From: Actinomycetota bacterium
GTDB taxonomy: Bacteria > Actinomycetota > Acidimicrobiia > Acidimicrobiales > Ilumatobacteraceae
Length of the DNA: 64,000 nt
Assembly: GCA_026393575.1 (NCBI GenBank)
Contig: JAPKZX010000023.1
Span: 31,528-95,527, forward strand
Reading direction: 5' to 3'
This document shows positions 8,363 through 16,844 of this stretch, piece after piece; positions within the stretch are counted from its first letter, which is position 1, and each line of letters begins with the position of its first letter. A model generated the notes under the pieces. That model was not told where the DNA came from. It made no database searches and saw nothing but the letters and a program-made list of their open reading frames with translations. The translations under genes were made by a program, and so were the position numbers.

Positions 8363-9783
8363 CAACACTTTTGCAAGAAGAAGAACGCCTTGGGCAACTT
8401 TTGTTGCAGCTCGCAGATGTCGATGCTGATCTTGTTATTCAACTAGACCCTGAGACGGGTGGTGAGACAACGGTGTGGCCAGTGAACTTCACTACGCCTG
8501 GAAATTCTGTGCAGTGCACAGCCACGTTGTACGAGCGCTTTAACGGCACAGTGGTCTTGCGTATCGATGCAGATGTGCAAACTGTTGTCGATTCTGCCGA
8601 AGTGCGTCGCTGGGTGACTTCGTATACGGGTTGGATGCCATTCGTGCAGGCACGCATCGATCATGTGAATCGTAAGAAAGTGAAAATCATCGCGACGCAT
8701 TCATTTTTGGCAAACGAAGTTACTCGTGCTCAACTCGAACAAACACTTGGCTCTCTCGACTATGTCGCGGCCAAGTGGGGAGTTGCTTTGCTGGAGTTAG
8801 AGCAGGCTCGTGAGTCCGCCGAAAATGACACGGCGCAAGAAGAAGCAGATGATGAAGATCCTTTTGCAGTTGACACATCAAAGAATGAGTCTTCGACTCC
8901 TGTAGTTGCTCCGTCAGTTGCTGGGCTCGAAGAGGCATTGAAGAACATCGATGATTTGGTTGGGCTCGGGCCTGTGAAACGTCTGGTGCATCAGTTTGTC
9001 GCTGTGCAACGTGCCCAGTTGGTGCGTAAAGGCGCCGGTTTCAAAGTGTTAACGCCTTCGCCACACTTGGTTTTCAAAGGTAACCCCGGTACGGGCAAGA
9101 CAACTGTGGCACGCCACGTTGGACGTTTGTATCGCGAGCTGGGTCTTTTGTCGCGTGGTCACCTTGTAGAGGTTGATCGTTCGGGTTTGGTTGGCGGTTA
9201 TGTCGGGCAAACCGCACTCAAGACCAAAGAAGTTCTTGATTCTGCCAAAGGTGGCGTTTTGTTTATCGACGAGGCATATGCGCTGAATCGTCCACACGCA
9301 AACGACTACGGACATGAGGTGATGGAAACAGTTCTCACGTACATGGAGAACAACCGCGGCGACTTAGTCGTAGTTGTCGCTGGGTATCCGGCCGAAATGG
9401 ACGATTTCTTGAAGATGAATCCGGGCATTGCTAGTCGTTTTGACTACACACTTGATTTTCCTGATTTCTCAGATGACGAACTTGTGCAGATCTTTAAGGA
9501 GATGGCCGCCGAACATGACTACACGCTGGATGAACTTGCAGTTGACGCTCTGAAAGTGGTGTTGTCGTCATGGGGACGTGAAGAGGGGTTCGGTAATGCG
9601 CGTGATATCCGCCGTTTGTTCCATGGTGTGGTTGCAGCCCATAGTGAATGGGTCGTCGAGTCTGAATTGAAAAGTGGTGCAGAACTCTCGCGTATCCAGT
9701 CCGTGCATGTCCCGCTTGGGGAGGCCTTGGCGGCGTTAGGCGAGATGGAACAGATCAAGAATCTTGGGCCTGGTTACCTCTAA
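8359..9783 (+). CDS. CbbX/SpoVK-like AAA+ ATPase with an extra N-terminal domain
   Basis: 474 residues. Residues about 1-150 form a beta-rich domain that could be YbjN/type-III-chaperone-like (inferred), followed by an acidic linker (about 155-180). The AAA+ core has FKGNPGTGKTTVARHVG (Walker A, about residue 240), GGVLFIDEAYAL (Walker B, about 297) and SRFDYTLDFPDFSDDEL, typical of the CbbX/CfxQ group. The GTG start at 8359 overlaps the preceding stop and has AAGGAG at 8348-8353. CbbX-type ATPases remodel a partner protein: Rubisco in CbbX, ESX components in EccA. No Rubisco or ESX gene is nearby, so the client may be the ADP-ribosylglycohydrolase fusion or the VWA protein. The family is certain, the client unknown. 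Confidence 0.88.
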   Translation: MTTLLQEEERLGQLLLQLADVDADLVIQLDPETGGETTVWPVNFTTPGNSVQCTATLYERFNGTVVLRIDADVQTVVDSAEVRRWVTSYTGWMPFVQARIDHVNRKKVKIIATHSFLANEVTRAQLEQTLGSLDYVAAKWGVALLELEQARESAENDTAQEEADDEDPFAVDTSKNESSTPVVAPSVAGLEEALKNIDDLVGLGPVKRLVHQFVAVQRAQLVRKGAGFKVLTPSPHLVFKGNPGTGKTTVARHVGRLYRELGLLSRGHLVEVDRSGLVGGYVGQTALKTKEVLDSAKGGVLFIDEAYALNRPHANDYGHEVMETVLTYMENNRGDLVVVVAGYPAEMDDFLKMNPGIASRFDYTLDFPDFSDDELVQIFKEMAAEHDYTLDELAVDALKVVLSSWGREEGFGNARDIRRLFHGVVAAHSEWVVESELKSGAELSRIQSVHVPLGEALAALGEMEQIKNLGPGYL

Positions 9784-9842
9784 CAATCCGTGGTGTTGAG
9801 CCACTGATCCAGAGGCGGTTCATGCTGAATTAGTCTGCGGGT

Positions 9843-11213
9843 ATGAGCATCATCGACTCTTCATCCGATATGGCATCTCGACCTTGGCACCTGCAGGGCA
9901 ATTGGGAGCCAATGCAGCAAGAAATTCATAGCACCGATTTACGGGTCATCGGTCAGATTCCTCGCGAACTCGACGGTGTTTATGTTCGAACTGGTCCAAA
10001 CCCTGCATCTGGATCTTCTCCGCATTGGTTTTATGGTGACGGCATGTTGCACGGTGTGCGTTTGCGAGACGGCCGTGCCGAGTGGTATCGAAATCGTTAC
10101 ATAGAGACGCCAAGTGTTGCCAAGGTTCGCGGAACCGCATACGAACGCGGACCCGAGTTGGGGCGGGGAACAGGTAACACGCACGTGGTTCCACACAACG
10201 GTTCACTCCTCGCTTTAGAAGAGGGTCATTGGCCGTGGAAGATCAATAGTTCGCTTGAAACAATGGGTTATGAAAACTATGGCGGTGCTCTCACGTGTTC
10301 CATGACTGCTCACCCAAAGGTGTGTCCAGATACTGGCGAGTTATTGGCGTTCAGTTATTTTTCTTTTGAACCGCCATATGTTCACTACATCCGTATTGGA
10401 GCCGACGGAGAGCTGAAGCAGTTAGATCCCATTGATGTTCCAAACATGGTGATGATGCATGACTTCAATGTCACGCGTAACAACATCGTGTTCATGGACT
10501 TGCCTGTTCTGTTCGATCTTGGACAACTGTCAACAGGATTTCCTTTTAAGTTTGATCGCAATGCCGGAGCACGGTTATGCGTGCTGTCACGCAATGGGCG
10601 AGGCTCCGATACACGTTGGTTCGACATTGATCCGTGTTACGTGTTCCACCCTGTTAACGCATATGACGACGGTGACAACATCGTGCTCCACGTCTCTCGT
10701 CAGAACGAAGCATTCGGTTCAAGTTCCGATGACTACGCAGAAGTGGGACGTTTGTATCGATGGACCATCAATCCGGTGACAGGGAAAGTGTCAGAGGAAA
10801 TGGTGGATGAGCGTCCCGGAGATTTTGGTCGCGTGAACGATGCGTATGTTGGAAAGAAAGCTCAATACGCATACCTAATGTCGCTTGCTGGTGAAGGAGA
10901 TTCCGAAGAACCGGTGTATGGCTCGTCATTGTGGAAGTACGACCTTCACACAGGTGAGTGTTGGGAGCATCATCTCGGACCAACTACACGTGGCGGTGAA
11001 CCAGTTTTTGCTGCTCGCGAGAATTCATCTGCCGAAGACGATGGCTACGTAATGACAATTGTGCACGACACGCAATCCGGTGTCTCACGGCTTGTGATTA
11101 TTGATGCACAGGATTTTTCTTCTGCACCCATCGCAGAGGTGTATTTGCCTCAGCGAGTCCCATATGGGGCCCATGGCAACTGGGTGCCCAATGGCGTCAT
11201 CGTCATGCAATAG
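9843..11213 (+). CDS. Carotenoid cleavage oxygenase (RPE65/CCO family)
   Basis: 456 residues, the usual length for the seven-bladed beta-propeller carotenoid oxygenases. The four iron-binding histidines can be placed in TAHPKVCPDTGE (about 155), MMHDFNVT (about 206), YVFHPVNAYDD (about 270) and YGAHGNWVPNG near the C-terminus. The N-terminus LDGVYVRTGPNP and FYGDGMLHGVRL are hallmark blade motifs. The enzyme would cleave a carotenoid, apocarotenoid or stilbene double bond with O2 in the cytosol. Neither carotenoid synthesis nor rhodopsin genes are in the window, so substrate is open. It follows the AAA+ gene by 59 bases and may have its own promoter. Confidence 0.93.
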   Translation: MSIIDSSSDMASRPWHLQGNWEPMQQEIHSTDLRVIGQIPRELDGVYVRTGPNPASGSSPHWFYGDGMLHGVRLRDGRAEWYRNRYIETPSVAKVRGTAYERGPELGRGTGNTHVVPHNGSLLALEEGHWPWKINSSLETMGYENYGGALTCSMTAHPKVCPDTGELLAFSYFSFEPPYVHYIRIGADGELKQLDPIDVPNMVMMHDFNVTRNNIVFMDLPVLFDLGQLSTGFPFKFDRNAGARLCVLSRNGRGSDTRWFDIDPCYVFHPVNAYDDGDNIVLHVSRQNEAFGSSSDDYAEVGRLYRWTINPVTGKVSEEMVDERPGDFGRVNDAYVGKKAQYAYLMSLAGEGDSEEPVYGSSLWKYDLHTGECWEHHLGPTTRGGEPVFAARENSSAEDDGYVMTIVHDTQSGVSRLVIIDAQDFSSAPIAEVYLPQRVPYGAHGNWVPNGVIVMQ

Positions 11214-11249
11214 CCCACGAGGAAAATCCAGCACGACTACTATGTAGAA

Positions 11250-12980
11250 GTGTTCTCCCGAATCGCGACCGTGATCGCTGATGGCCCCAAGGTAGAGGCA
11301 CGGCGACTGCAAGCACTGATTTCGGTGGTGGCAGCTGTAGCTGTCGGAGTATTCATGCTCACGATCGTTTGGCGGATGAAGGGCCCAACTGTTCATCCAG
11401 ACGAGTTCGGTTTCTTGTTGAATGGGCAGATTTTTCTTGGTCATCACGAAGCTGTCGTGCCAACGGGAAGTTTCTATCCGGTGGGGTATGGGGTAGTCAC
11501 CGCAATAGGTTCTGCAGTGCTGGGTGGCATTAGTGGTGGTTACAGATTCGCTCTCTTTTTTAACTTTGTTTGTGCCGTAGGTGTAGCCGGTGTTATTTAT
11601 GTTCTTGCACGTCGCGTCTTTCAGTTGCCTACCTATGTTGCGGTAATCGGTGCGTGTTTGGTGTACGTGGCGCCAGGGACTGTCGTTAGCTCGGCTTATG
11701 CATGGCCAGAGACTGCAGCACGTTTGATGGCCCTGGTGTGGGTGTTGTTGCTTGCTCGTGTTGCCGAATCAATGAATGTTCGCCTCATGATGGCAATCGG
11801 AGTTCTTGTTGGAATCTTGCCCGTGTTGCATGGCCGATTCACTTTGTTTATTCCCATCACGTTCTTGCTCTTCGGCTGGTGGTTTCTCACGAAGCAGTGC
11901 TCACGAGTGGTTCTATGTATTAGCGGTGCTCTCGTCTTTATTGCCTACTTTGTTTCGTACAGTCTCAATACATTTGTCAAGACACTCGTATACACCACCT
12001 CGTATGACCAAGAGAATCGATTGTTATTGCGACTGCTCAAGCCCGAGTTATGGACGGCATTAGTTCGCACCACGGCTGGTCAAACCTGGTACTTACTGGC
12101 AACATCTGCTGGTTTGGTTGGTATCGCACTCATGTTTATGGTCGCAAATATTTTTGCTCCTTCAACGCAGAAAAAGTCTCGAGACCCACAGACCATTGCC
12201 ATGATTGCAATCTTGCTTGGCACGATTTCCATTCTCTTCACCGGTGGATTGCAGTTGCTCTACGGACGTCGTGCTGATCATCTGATTTATGGCCGTTACG
12301 TGGAAGTGATGGTTCCTGCGCTTTGGTTGGTGGGGATTGTGGCACTGTATAAGGCTCATCGTTTTGTCTTGCGAGTGTGGCCTGTATCTGTGGCGGCATT
12401 CATCGGCATCTGTTTTGCTTATCAAATCATTGATGGGTTGGACCGCGTGAAAGATGGCTATCAACGCAACACTTTGGTGTTTCCCAATACCGTCGGTGTT
12501 GATGCGATGAGCAAACTGGTATCGCCTGGTTTTGTCTCGTTCACGATTGCTTTTTCTCTTGTCTCTGCGGTTCTGTATGTGGTGTATGTGAAGCGAGCAT
12601 CTTGGGCTCTTGCCCTGTTGGCACTGTTGCTCGCTGCAGGCTCAATTACTTCTGCGCAAGATTCTCTGTTGCCGCGCGGTGATTATCTGGAGGCAGCTGG
12701 GTCATCGCGTGCAGTTGCATTGATGCCTGGCGTTGAAGAGATCGGTTTCGATAAGGGTATTTCTAACGATGCGTTGTACTACTTCCTACGATACAAATTG
12801 CACCCTGTTCGCTTGACTTATTTTGATGCCTCAACACCTGATGCTGTGATTGACGCCTCTTATGCATGTATTTACGGATGGCGTGAGAGGCCTCCAATTG
12901 AAGGATCCTGGGAGATCGTCGCTGAAGAGCCGGGGTTCCAGCGAGTATTGTTTAGACGAGTGGGTTCAACTCACTGTTGA
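11250..12980 (+). CDS. Polytopic membrane protein, GT-C glycosyltransferase-like (paralog of 1408-3108)
   Basis: 576 residues with a hydrophobic profile like that of the protein at 1408-3108. Shared landmarks in the same order are TVHPDEFGFLLNGQ after helix one, GRRADHLIYGRYVEVM in the second half, and the soluble C-terminal PPIEGSWEIVAEE followed by a Leu/Trp-Arg-Arg-Val-Gly end. The acidic PDE motif and many-helix layout suggest a GT-C enzyme using polyprenyl-phosphate sugar. The start is GTG at 11250. The next gene, a DPM1-like GT2 enzyme, starts 25 bases after the stop and could supply that donor. No close match to a named enzyme was recognised; the family assignment is inference from topology and motif. 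Confidence 0.65.
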   Translation: MFSRIATVIADGPKVEARRLQALISVVAAVAVGVFMLTIVWRMKGPTVHPDEFGFLLNGQIFLGHHEAVVPTGSFYPVGYGVVTAIGSAVLGGISGGYRFALFFNFVCAVGVAGVIYVLARRVFQLPTYVAVIGACLVYVAPGTVVSSAYAWPETAARLMALVWVLLLARVAESMNVRLMMAIGVLVGILPVLHGRFTLFIPITFLLFGWWFLTKQCSRVVLCISGALVFIAYFVSYSLNTFVKTLVYTTSYDQENRLLLRLLKPELWTALVRTTAGQTWYLLATSAGLVGIALMFMVANIFAPSTQKKSRDPQTIAMIAILLGTISILFTGGLQLLYGRRADHLIYGRYVEVMVPALWLVGIVALYKAHRFVLRVWPVSVAAFIGICFAYQIIDGLDRVKDGYQRNTLVFPNTVGVDAMSKLVSPGFVSFTIAFSLVSAVLYVVYVKRASWALALLALLLAAGSITSAQDSLLPRGDYLEAAGSSRAVALMPGVEEIGFDKGISNDALYYFLRYKLHPVRLTYFDASTPDAVIDASYACIYGWRERPPIEGSWEIVAEEPGFQRVLFRRVGSTHC

Positions 12981-13005
12981 ACCTTTTGAACACCTAGGAA
13001 TAAGA

Positions 13006-13905
13006 ATGACAAGCGAGTCTGAATATGACATCAGTGTGGTGTTGCCCATCTTCAATGAGAAAGGGCATCTAAAAACTGAGATCGAGCGAATTCGAGTCGC
13101 GCTTGATGCGTCGAAGTATTCCTACGAGTTGATTGTCGTGGACGATGGATCCAATGATGGGTCTGAGCAAGAGCTTGCTGCAATTCCCAACATTCGTTTG
13201 ATCACTCACCGGGTGAATCAGGGAAGTGGTGCTGCACGGCGCACAGGTACAACAGCGGCGCGTGGCAGGGTCGTGGTGTGGACCGACGTTGATATGACGT
13301 ACCCAAATGATCTCATCCCAGAGTTAGTTGACTCGATGGAAGGCTTCGATCACATTGTTGGTTGGCGTCAAACCGAAGAGGGAACCCACAAGATTTTGCG
13401 TACCCCTGCCAAGTGGCTGATCCGCAAATTGGCCAGCTACTTGTCGGAAACTGATATCAAAGATCTCAACTCTGGGCTTCGGGCATTCCGTCGTGATGTG
13501 GCCATGCAATATGTGCATCACCTTCCCAAAGGTTTCTCCTGTGTCACAACACTTACGATGTCGTTCCTCGGTAATGGTTATTCAGTTGGGTTTTTCCCCA
13601 TTGAGTATTTCCCTCGCGCGGGACGTTCCAAGTTTCATTGGCTAAGCGATACTCGCCGTTATGTACTGCAAGTAGTGCGCATGACCCTTTCATATAATCC
13701 GCTTAAGGTGTTCTTGCCTTTGGGCTTATTGCTTCTTGGTGTTGGCACTGTAAAACTTGGTATCGACTGGGCTGGTCGCGATTTCAAACTTGCCGCCAAT
13801 ACGTTGCTGTTGTTCTTTGCCTCCCTTCAGGTGATCACTGTTGGTTTGTTGGCAGATCTTGTAGTACGCGCAACAAAGAGCCCTGTTTCTATTCCACCCG
13901 TGTGA
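13006..13905 (+). CDS. GT2 glycosyltransferase, polyprenyl-phosphate sugar synthase-like
   Basis: 299 residues. The GT-A domain has SVVLPIFNEKG near residue 8, VVDDGSNDGS near residue 45 and the metal-binding WTDVDMTYP (a DxD variant) near residue 90. Two C-terminal membrane helices follow (about 230-290). This layout matches DPM1/ArnC/GtrB-type enzymes that transfer a sugar from a nucleotide donor to undecaprenyl or decaprenyl phosphate on the inner face of the membrane. The ATG at 13006 follows an AGGAATAAG ribosome site; the longer in-frame start lies inside the previous gene and is rejected. The neighbouring GT-C-like protein is the likely consumer of its product. The donor sugar is unknown. 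Confidence 0.85.
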   Translation: MTSESEYDISVVLPIFNEKGHLKTEIERIRVALDASKYSYELIVVDDGSNDGSEQELAAIPNIRLITHRVNQGSGAARRTGTTAARGRVVVWTDVDMTYPNDLIPELVDSMEGFDHIVGWRQTEEGTHKILRTPAKWLIRKLASYLSETDIKDLNSGLRAFRRDVAMQYVHHLPKGFSCVTTLTMSFLGNGYSVGFFPIEYFPRAGRSKFHWLSDTRRYVLQVVRMTLSYNPLKVFLPLGLLLLGVGTVKLGIDWAGRDFKLAANTLLLFFASLQVITVGLLADLVVRATKSPVSIPPV

Positions 13906-13915
13906 TTTTGTAGCC

Positions 13916-15145
13916 ATGTCTGCAAAGAAATTTGTCATTGTTGGTGCCGCATTGTCGGCTAACAAGGGTGCTGCCGCTATGGCGGAGTCTGTAGTTGAGC
14001 ATCTACACGAGTACGTGGGGCCGGCTCAATTCACGCTTCTGACCACTTATCCCAAAGACGACGTGAGTAAGACCCGAGATATGCAAGATGTGAATGTGCT
14101 CGGTCTCGAGCCATTACGCCTTGCCTGCGTGGAATTTCCACTTGCATTGCTTGGGGCTATCTCGCGTGCGCTTCGTATCCCTCGTGCATGGATTCGTTCA
14201 CGTGGTTGTAGGGCCATTCTTGATTCTGATTGCGTCATTGATGTTGCTGGCATTTCATTTGTCGATGGTCGTGGTATTCCAATCACGGTGTACAACGCAT
14301 TAATGACTGCAGTTCCGCTTCTGCTGGGAACGCCCACAGTGAAGGCTGCGCAGGCCATGGGGCCATTTCGTACACAGCCAAATAAAACTCTTGCGAAATT
14401 GATTTTGCCGCATCTTGCAGCAATTTGTGCCAGGGGTGCAGGAACCCGTAAACATCTCGACGAATTGCGATTGAAGAATGTGCATGACGTGGCTGATTTG
14501 GCATTCACGTTGCCCACTGCCAACGCACTTCCTGCTTCTATTGAAGAAAGAATTGCTCATTGTAGAAATCAATACGTTTTGGTTATGCCTAGTTCTGTGG
14601 TCAAGGGGCTGTATGAAAAGCAGGGCGGCGACTACGTGAACGCGATGGTGAAACTGATTGAAGAGATTCGCGGCTCGACTGGGCGCTCTGTTGTGGTAGC
14701 GCCACATTCACTACGCGTTGGCAAACCAGAAGGCCGTATGAATGATGGCCCTGTGTGTGATGAAATCATTTCCCGTCTAAAAGGCGATCCCGAGGTGATT
14801 GGCATTAGTGAAGACTTGTATTCGGCTGAGTTGCGGCGACTTGTTGCCGATTCACGCGTGCTGGTTACATCTCGTTTCCACGCAATGATCTCCGGCCTCG
14901 CGACTGCGACACCAACGATTGTGCTTGGTTGGAGCCATAAATATCGCGAGGTGCTCGACTTATTCGATGCAACTGAATACGGATTAGATGCAATGGCTCT
15001 GTCTGACACGTCACGTGTGGTTGACATGGTTAACGATGCGCTAGATCGTCATGATGATCTGGAGAAGCAGTTGAAGGCGGCGCTTCCTTCGGTGATTAAT
15101 CAGTCGGAAGAGAATTTCCGCATCATTGCGTCGGTGCTTCGCTAA
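13916..15145 (+). CDS. Polysaccharide pyruvyltransferase family protein
   Basis: 409 residues. The N-terminus VIVGAALSANKGAAAMAES matches the 'G-x-x-N-x-GAEA' opening of the polysaccharide pyruvyltransferase (CsaB/WcaK) family. The C-terminal half has VTSRFHAMISGLATATP followed by VLGWSHKYREV, the family's characteristic SRFHA block. Such enzymes add pyruvyl ketals from phosphoenolpyruvate to cell-surface sugars; some members have other roles. It starts 10 bases after the GT2 gene, so it belongs to the same glycan unit, and its 3' end overlaps the convergent membrane-protein gene by 23 bases. The family call is strong; the exact acceptor is unknown. Confidence 0.82.
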   Translation: MSAKKFVIVGAALSANKGAAAMAESVVEHLHEYVGPAQFTLLTTYPKDDVSKTRDMQDVNVLGLEPLRLACVEFPLALLGAISRALRIPRAWIRSRGCRAILDSDCVIDVAGISFVDGRGIPITVYNALMTAVPLLLGTPTVKAAQAMGPFRTQPNKTLAKLILPHLAAICARGAGTRKHLDELRLKNVHDVADLAFTLPTANALPASIEERIAHCRNQYVLVMPSSVVKGLYEKQGGDYVNAMVKLIEEIRGSTGRSVVVAPHSLRVGKPEGRMNDGPVCDEIISRLKGDPEVIGISEDLYSAELRRLVADSRVLVTSRFHAMISGLATATPTIVLGWSHKYREVLDLFDATEYGLDAMALSDTSRVVDMVNDALDRHDDLEKQLKAALPSVINQSEENFRIIASVLR

Positions 15146-16052
15146 CTGTTGGCTTTAACTTTCTGGCAATCACGTTGAAGATAAGTGCGCCGAGAAAATC
15201 CACGCTTACAAAAATCATTCGGCTAGCAACTGCTAACGAAAGCGCAGTTGATGTGCCAATGGATGCCGACAAGAGTCCGGTGAAGATCGATTCGCGCACG
15301 CCGAGACCGCCGGGTGCTCCAATGACGAGAAAGCCGATCAGCCACGACAACGAGCTCACAAAGAACATATGAAGAACTCCAACCTCTGCGCCAAAGGCAT
15401 GTGCAGTGATTGTTGTTGAGAGTGAAATCATGATCCATGCGGGCACTTGAACGATGGTTAAGGCAAGCATGTCTTTTGGGGCAGTGAGTTCGTTGGTGCC
15501 TGAGGTGACTTTGCGTAATAAACCCATGAGGCGCTGTCGCAGTGGTGCGATTGCGTACACAGATAGTCCGAATACAAGGGCCAGTAGAAGTGCTGCGCCA
15601 ATAATGGGTCGTTCCCACGACAACAGAGACCCAAGTGCAGCACAGAGTGCAGCTGCGCTGTAGGTGGTGAACATTGAGAGGCCAGTGACCGAGTATGCAT
15701 CTGCACGTGGGACACCTCCGCGAACGGCCATCTCTGCGCGGCCAACTACCGCCCAAACCCCACCAGGCACATACTTTCCCAATTGGCCCGTGTAGTACCA
15801 AGACACCAATTGCGCGCGCGGCACTTTGTATCCACGTCGTAGAAGTAGGCGACCCCACATCCAGCCGAGGTAACTCATTGACATGAACGCAAAGAACACG
15901 GCCCCAACTAGAGATGACCATGTGAGTTGAGAGAAGGAATCTTTCATCTCGTCTCTGTGTGTCCACATGGTGCGAAGCAGGAATGCCATTCCAGCAAGAC
16001 CGATAATCAGTCCGATAGAAGAAACTAATGCTCGTATAGAGAATGGCTTCAT
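15123..16052 (-). CDS. Lysylphosphatidylglycerol synthase TM-region / UPF0104-like integral membrane protein
   Basis: About 309 residues with seven or eight hydrophobic helices. The pattern WYYTGQLGKYVPGGVWAVVG near residue 85 and the later GAPGGLGVRESI near residue 250 are classic for the LPG_synthase_TM (AglD/MprF flippase-like) family. Stand-alone members often accompany glycan and polyprenyl genes and are thought to move or modify lipid-linked intermediates. There is no catalytic lysyltransferase domain, so it is not a full MprF. A GTG four codons upstream (16064) is an alternative start. Convergent overlap with the pyruvyltransferase gene and a nearby GT2 support a role in surface glycan assembly (inference). 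Confidence 0.75.
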   Translation of the reverse strand: MKPFSIRALVSSIGLIIGLAGMAFLLRTMWTHRDEMKDSFSQLTWSSLVGAVFFAFMSMSYLGWMWGRLLLRRGYKVPRAQLVSWYYTGQLGKYVPGGVWAVVGRAEMAVRGGVPRADAYSVTGLSMFTTYSAAALCAALGSLLSWERPIIGAALLLALVFGLSVYAIAPLRQRLMGLLRKVTSGTNELTAPKDMLALTIVQVPAWIMISLSTTITAHAFGAEVGVLHMFFVSSLSWLIGFLVIGAPGGLGVRESIFTGLLSASIGTSTALSLAVASRMIFVSVDFLGALIFNVIARKLKPTVSEAPTQ

Positions 16053-16085
16053 AGTTTTACGCACGTATAGATAGTACGAGATGAA

Positions 16086-16844
16086 CTAACGGCGGTCTTG
16101 CAGAAACGGATACTTTGTCCGAACATCTGAGACGAAAGCGGGTTCTATGTCTGCATAGAGAATGCATGCTTCAGACTGGCCCTGCGCAAGCACTGTCCCG
16201 AGTGGATCAATGACGAGACTGTCGCCTGAATAGTTGAGGCCGCCCCCGTCTCCCACGCGATTGCAGCCCACGACATATGCCTGGTTCTCGATCGCGCGAG
16301 CACGCAAGAGGGCCATCCAGTGTTCGCGACGAGCAGTTGGCCAGTTTGCAGGTACTAGGTAGATGTCTGTGTTGTGTGCGCACGCCCAGAATTCATCGGC
16401 GAATCGAAGGTCGTAACACACGAACAATGATGTGCGAAGTCCGTCGATATCGATAGTGACATGTTCTTGTCCGGCGCGAAAATGTTTGTCTTCGCCCCCA
16501 TAGGTGAAGGGGTGGATTTTTGAATAACGATGCTCTGAGCCATCGGGCGAAGTAATGACGAAGGTGTTGAAGGGGCGAGGATCGTCCGGTGCAACCTCGG
16601 GACAACTGCCACCGATATACACGTTCAACTCTTGGGCCATCGTTGACAAAAATGCGCTACTTGGTCCACCGATGGGCTCTCCAGTGTCGTCACGGTCGAC
16701 AACGAATCCGGTGGAGAACATTTCGGGGAGAACAATCAGACGTGCTCCGTTGTGCGCCGCTTCATTGATGAGTGGTCGAAGGGCATTGAAGTTGGCTTGT
16801 CTGTCTACCCAGGCGATGTCGTACTGAATAACTGCGATTTTCAT
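16086..16844 (-). CDS. Carbon-nitrogen hydrolase, omega-amidase (Nit2/YafV) type
   Basis: 252 residues, nitrilase superfamily. The Glu-Lys-Cys triad is visible: LPEMFSTGF near residue 43, YSKIHPF near residue 110 and FVCYDLRFADEFW near residue 140. The CYDLRFPE-like block is typical of omega-amidases, which hydrolyse 2-oxoglutaramate and 2-oxosuccinamate. The ATG at 16844 overlaps the aminotransferase stop by ATGA; a TTG two codons upstream is less likely. The pairing with a KAT/YbdL-type aminotransferase is the known glutamine transaminase/omega-amidase module. It would pull transamination of keto acids, for example the methionine-salvage 2-oxo acid, toward completion. Function is well supported by motif plus neighbour. 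Confidence 0.87.
   Translation of the reverse strand: MKIAVIQYDIAWVDRQANFNALRPLINEAAHNGARLIVLPEMFSTGFVVDRDDTGEPIGGPSSAFLSTMAQELNVYIGGSCPEVAPDDPRPFNTFVITSPDGSEHRYSKIHPFTYGGEDKHFRAGQEHVTIDIDGLRTSLFVCYDLRFADEFWACAHNTDIYLVPANWPTARREHWMALLRARAIENQAYVVGCNRVGDGGGLNYSGDSLVIDPLGTVLAQGQSEACILYADIEPAFVSDVRTKYPFLQDRR

Noticed and set aside
8359-9783. AAA+ protein as Rubisco activase CbbX or ESX EccA
   Set aside because: No Rubisco or ESX genes nearby and a different N-terminal domain.
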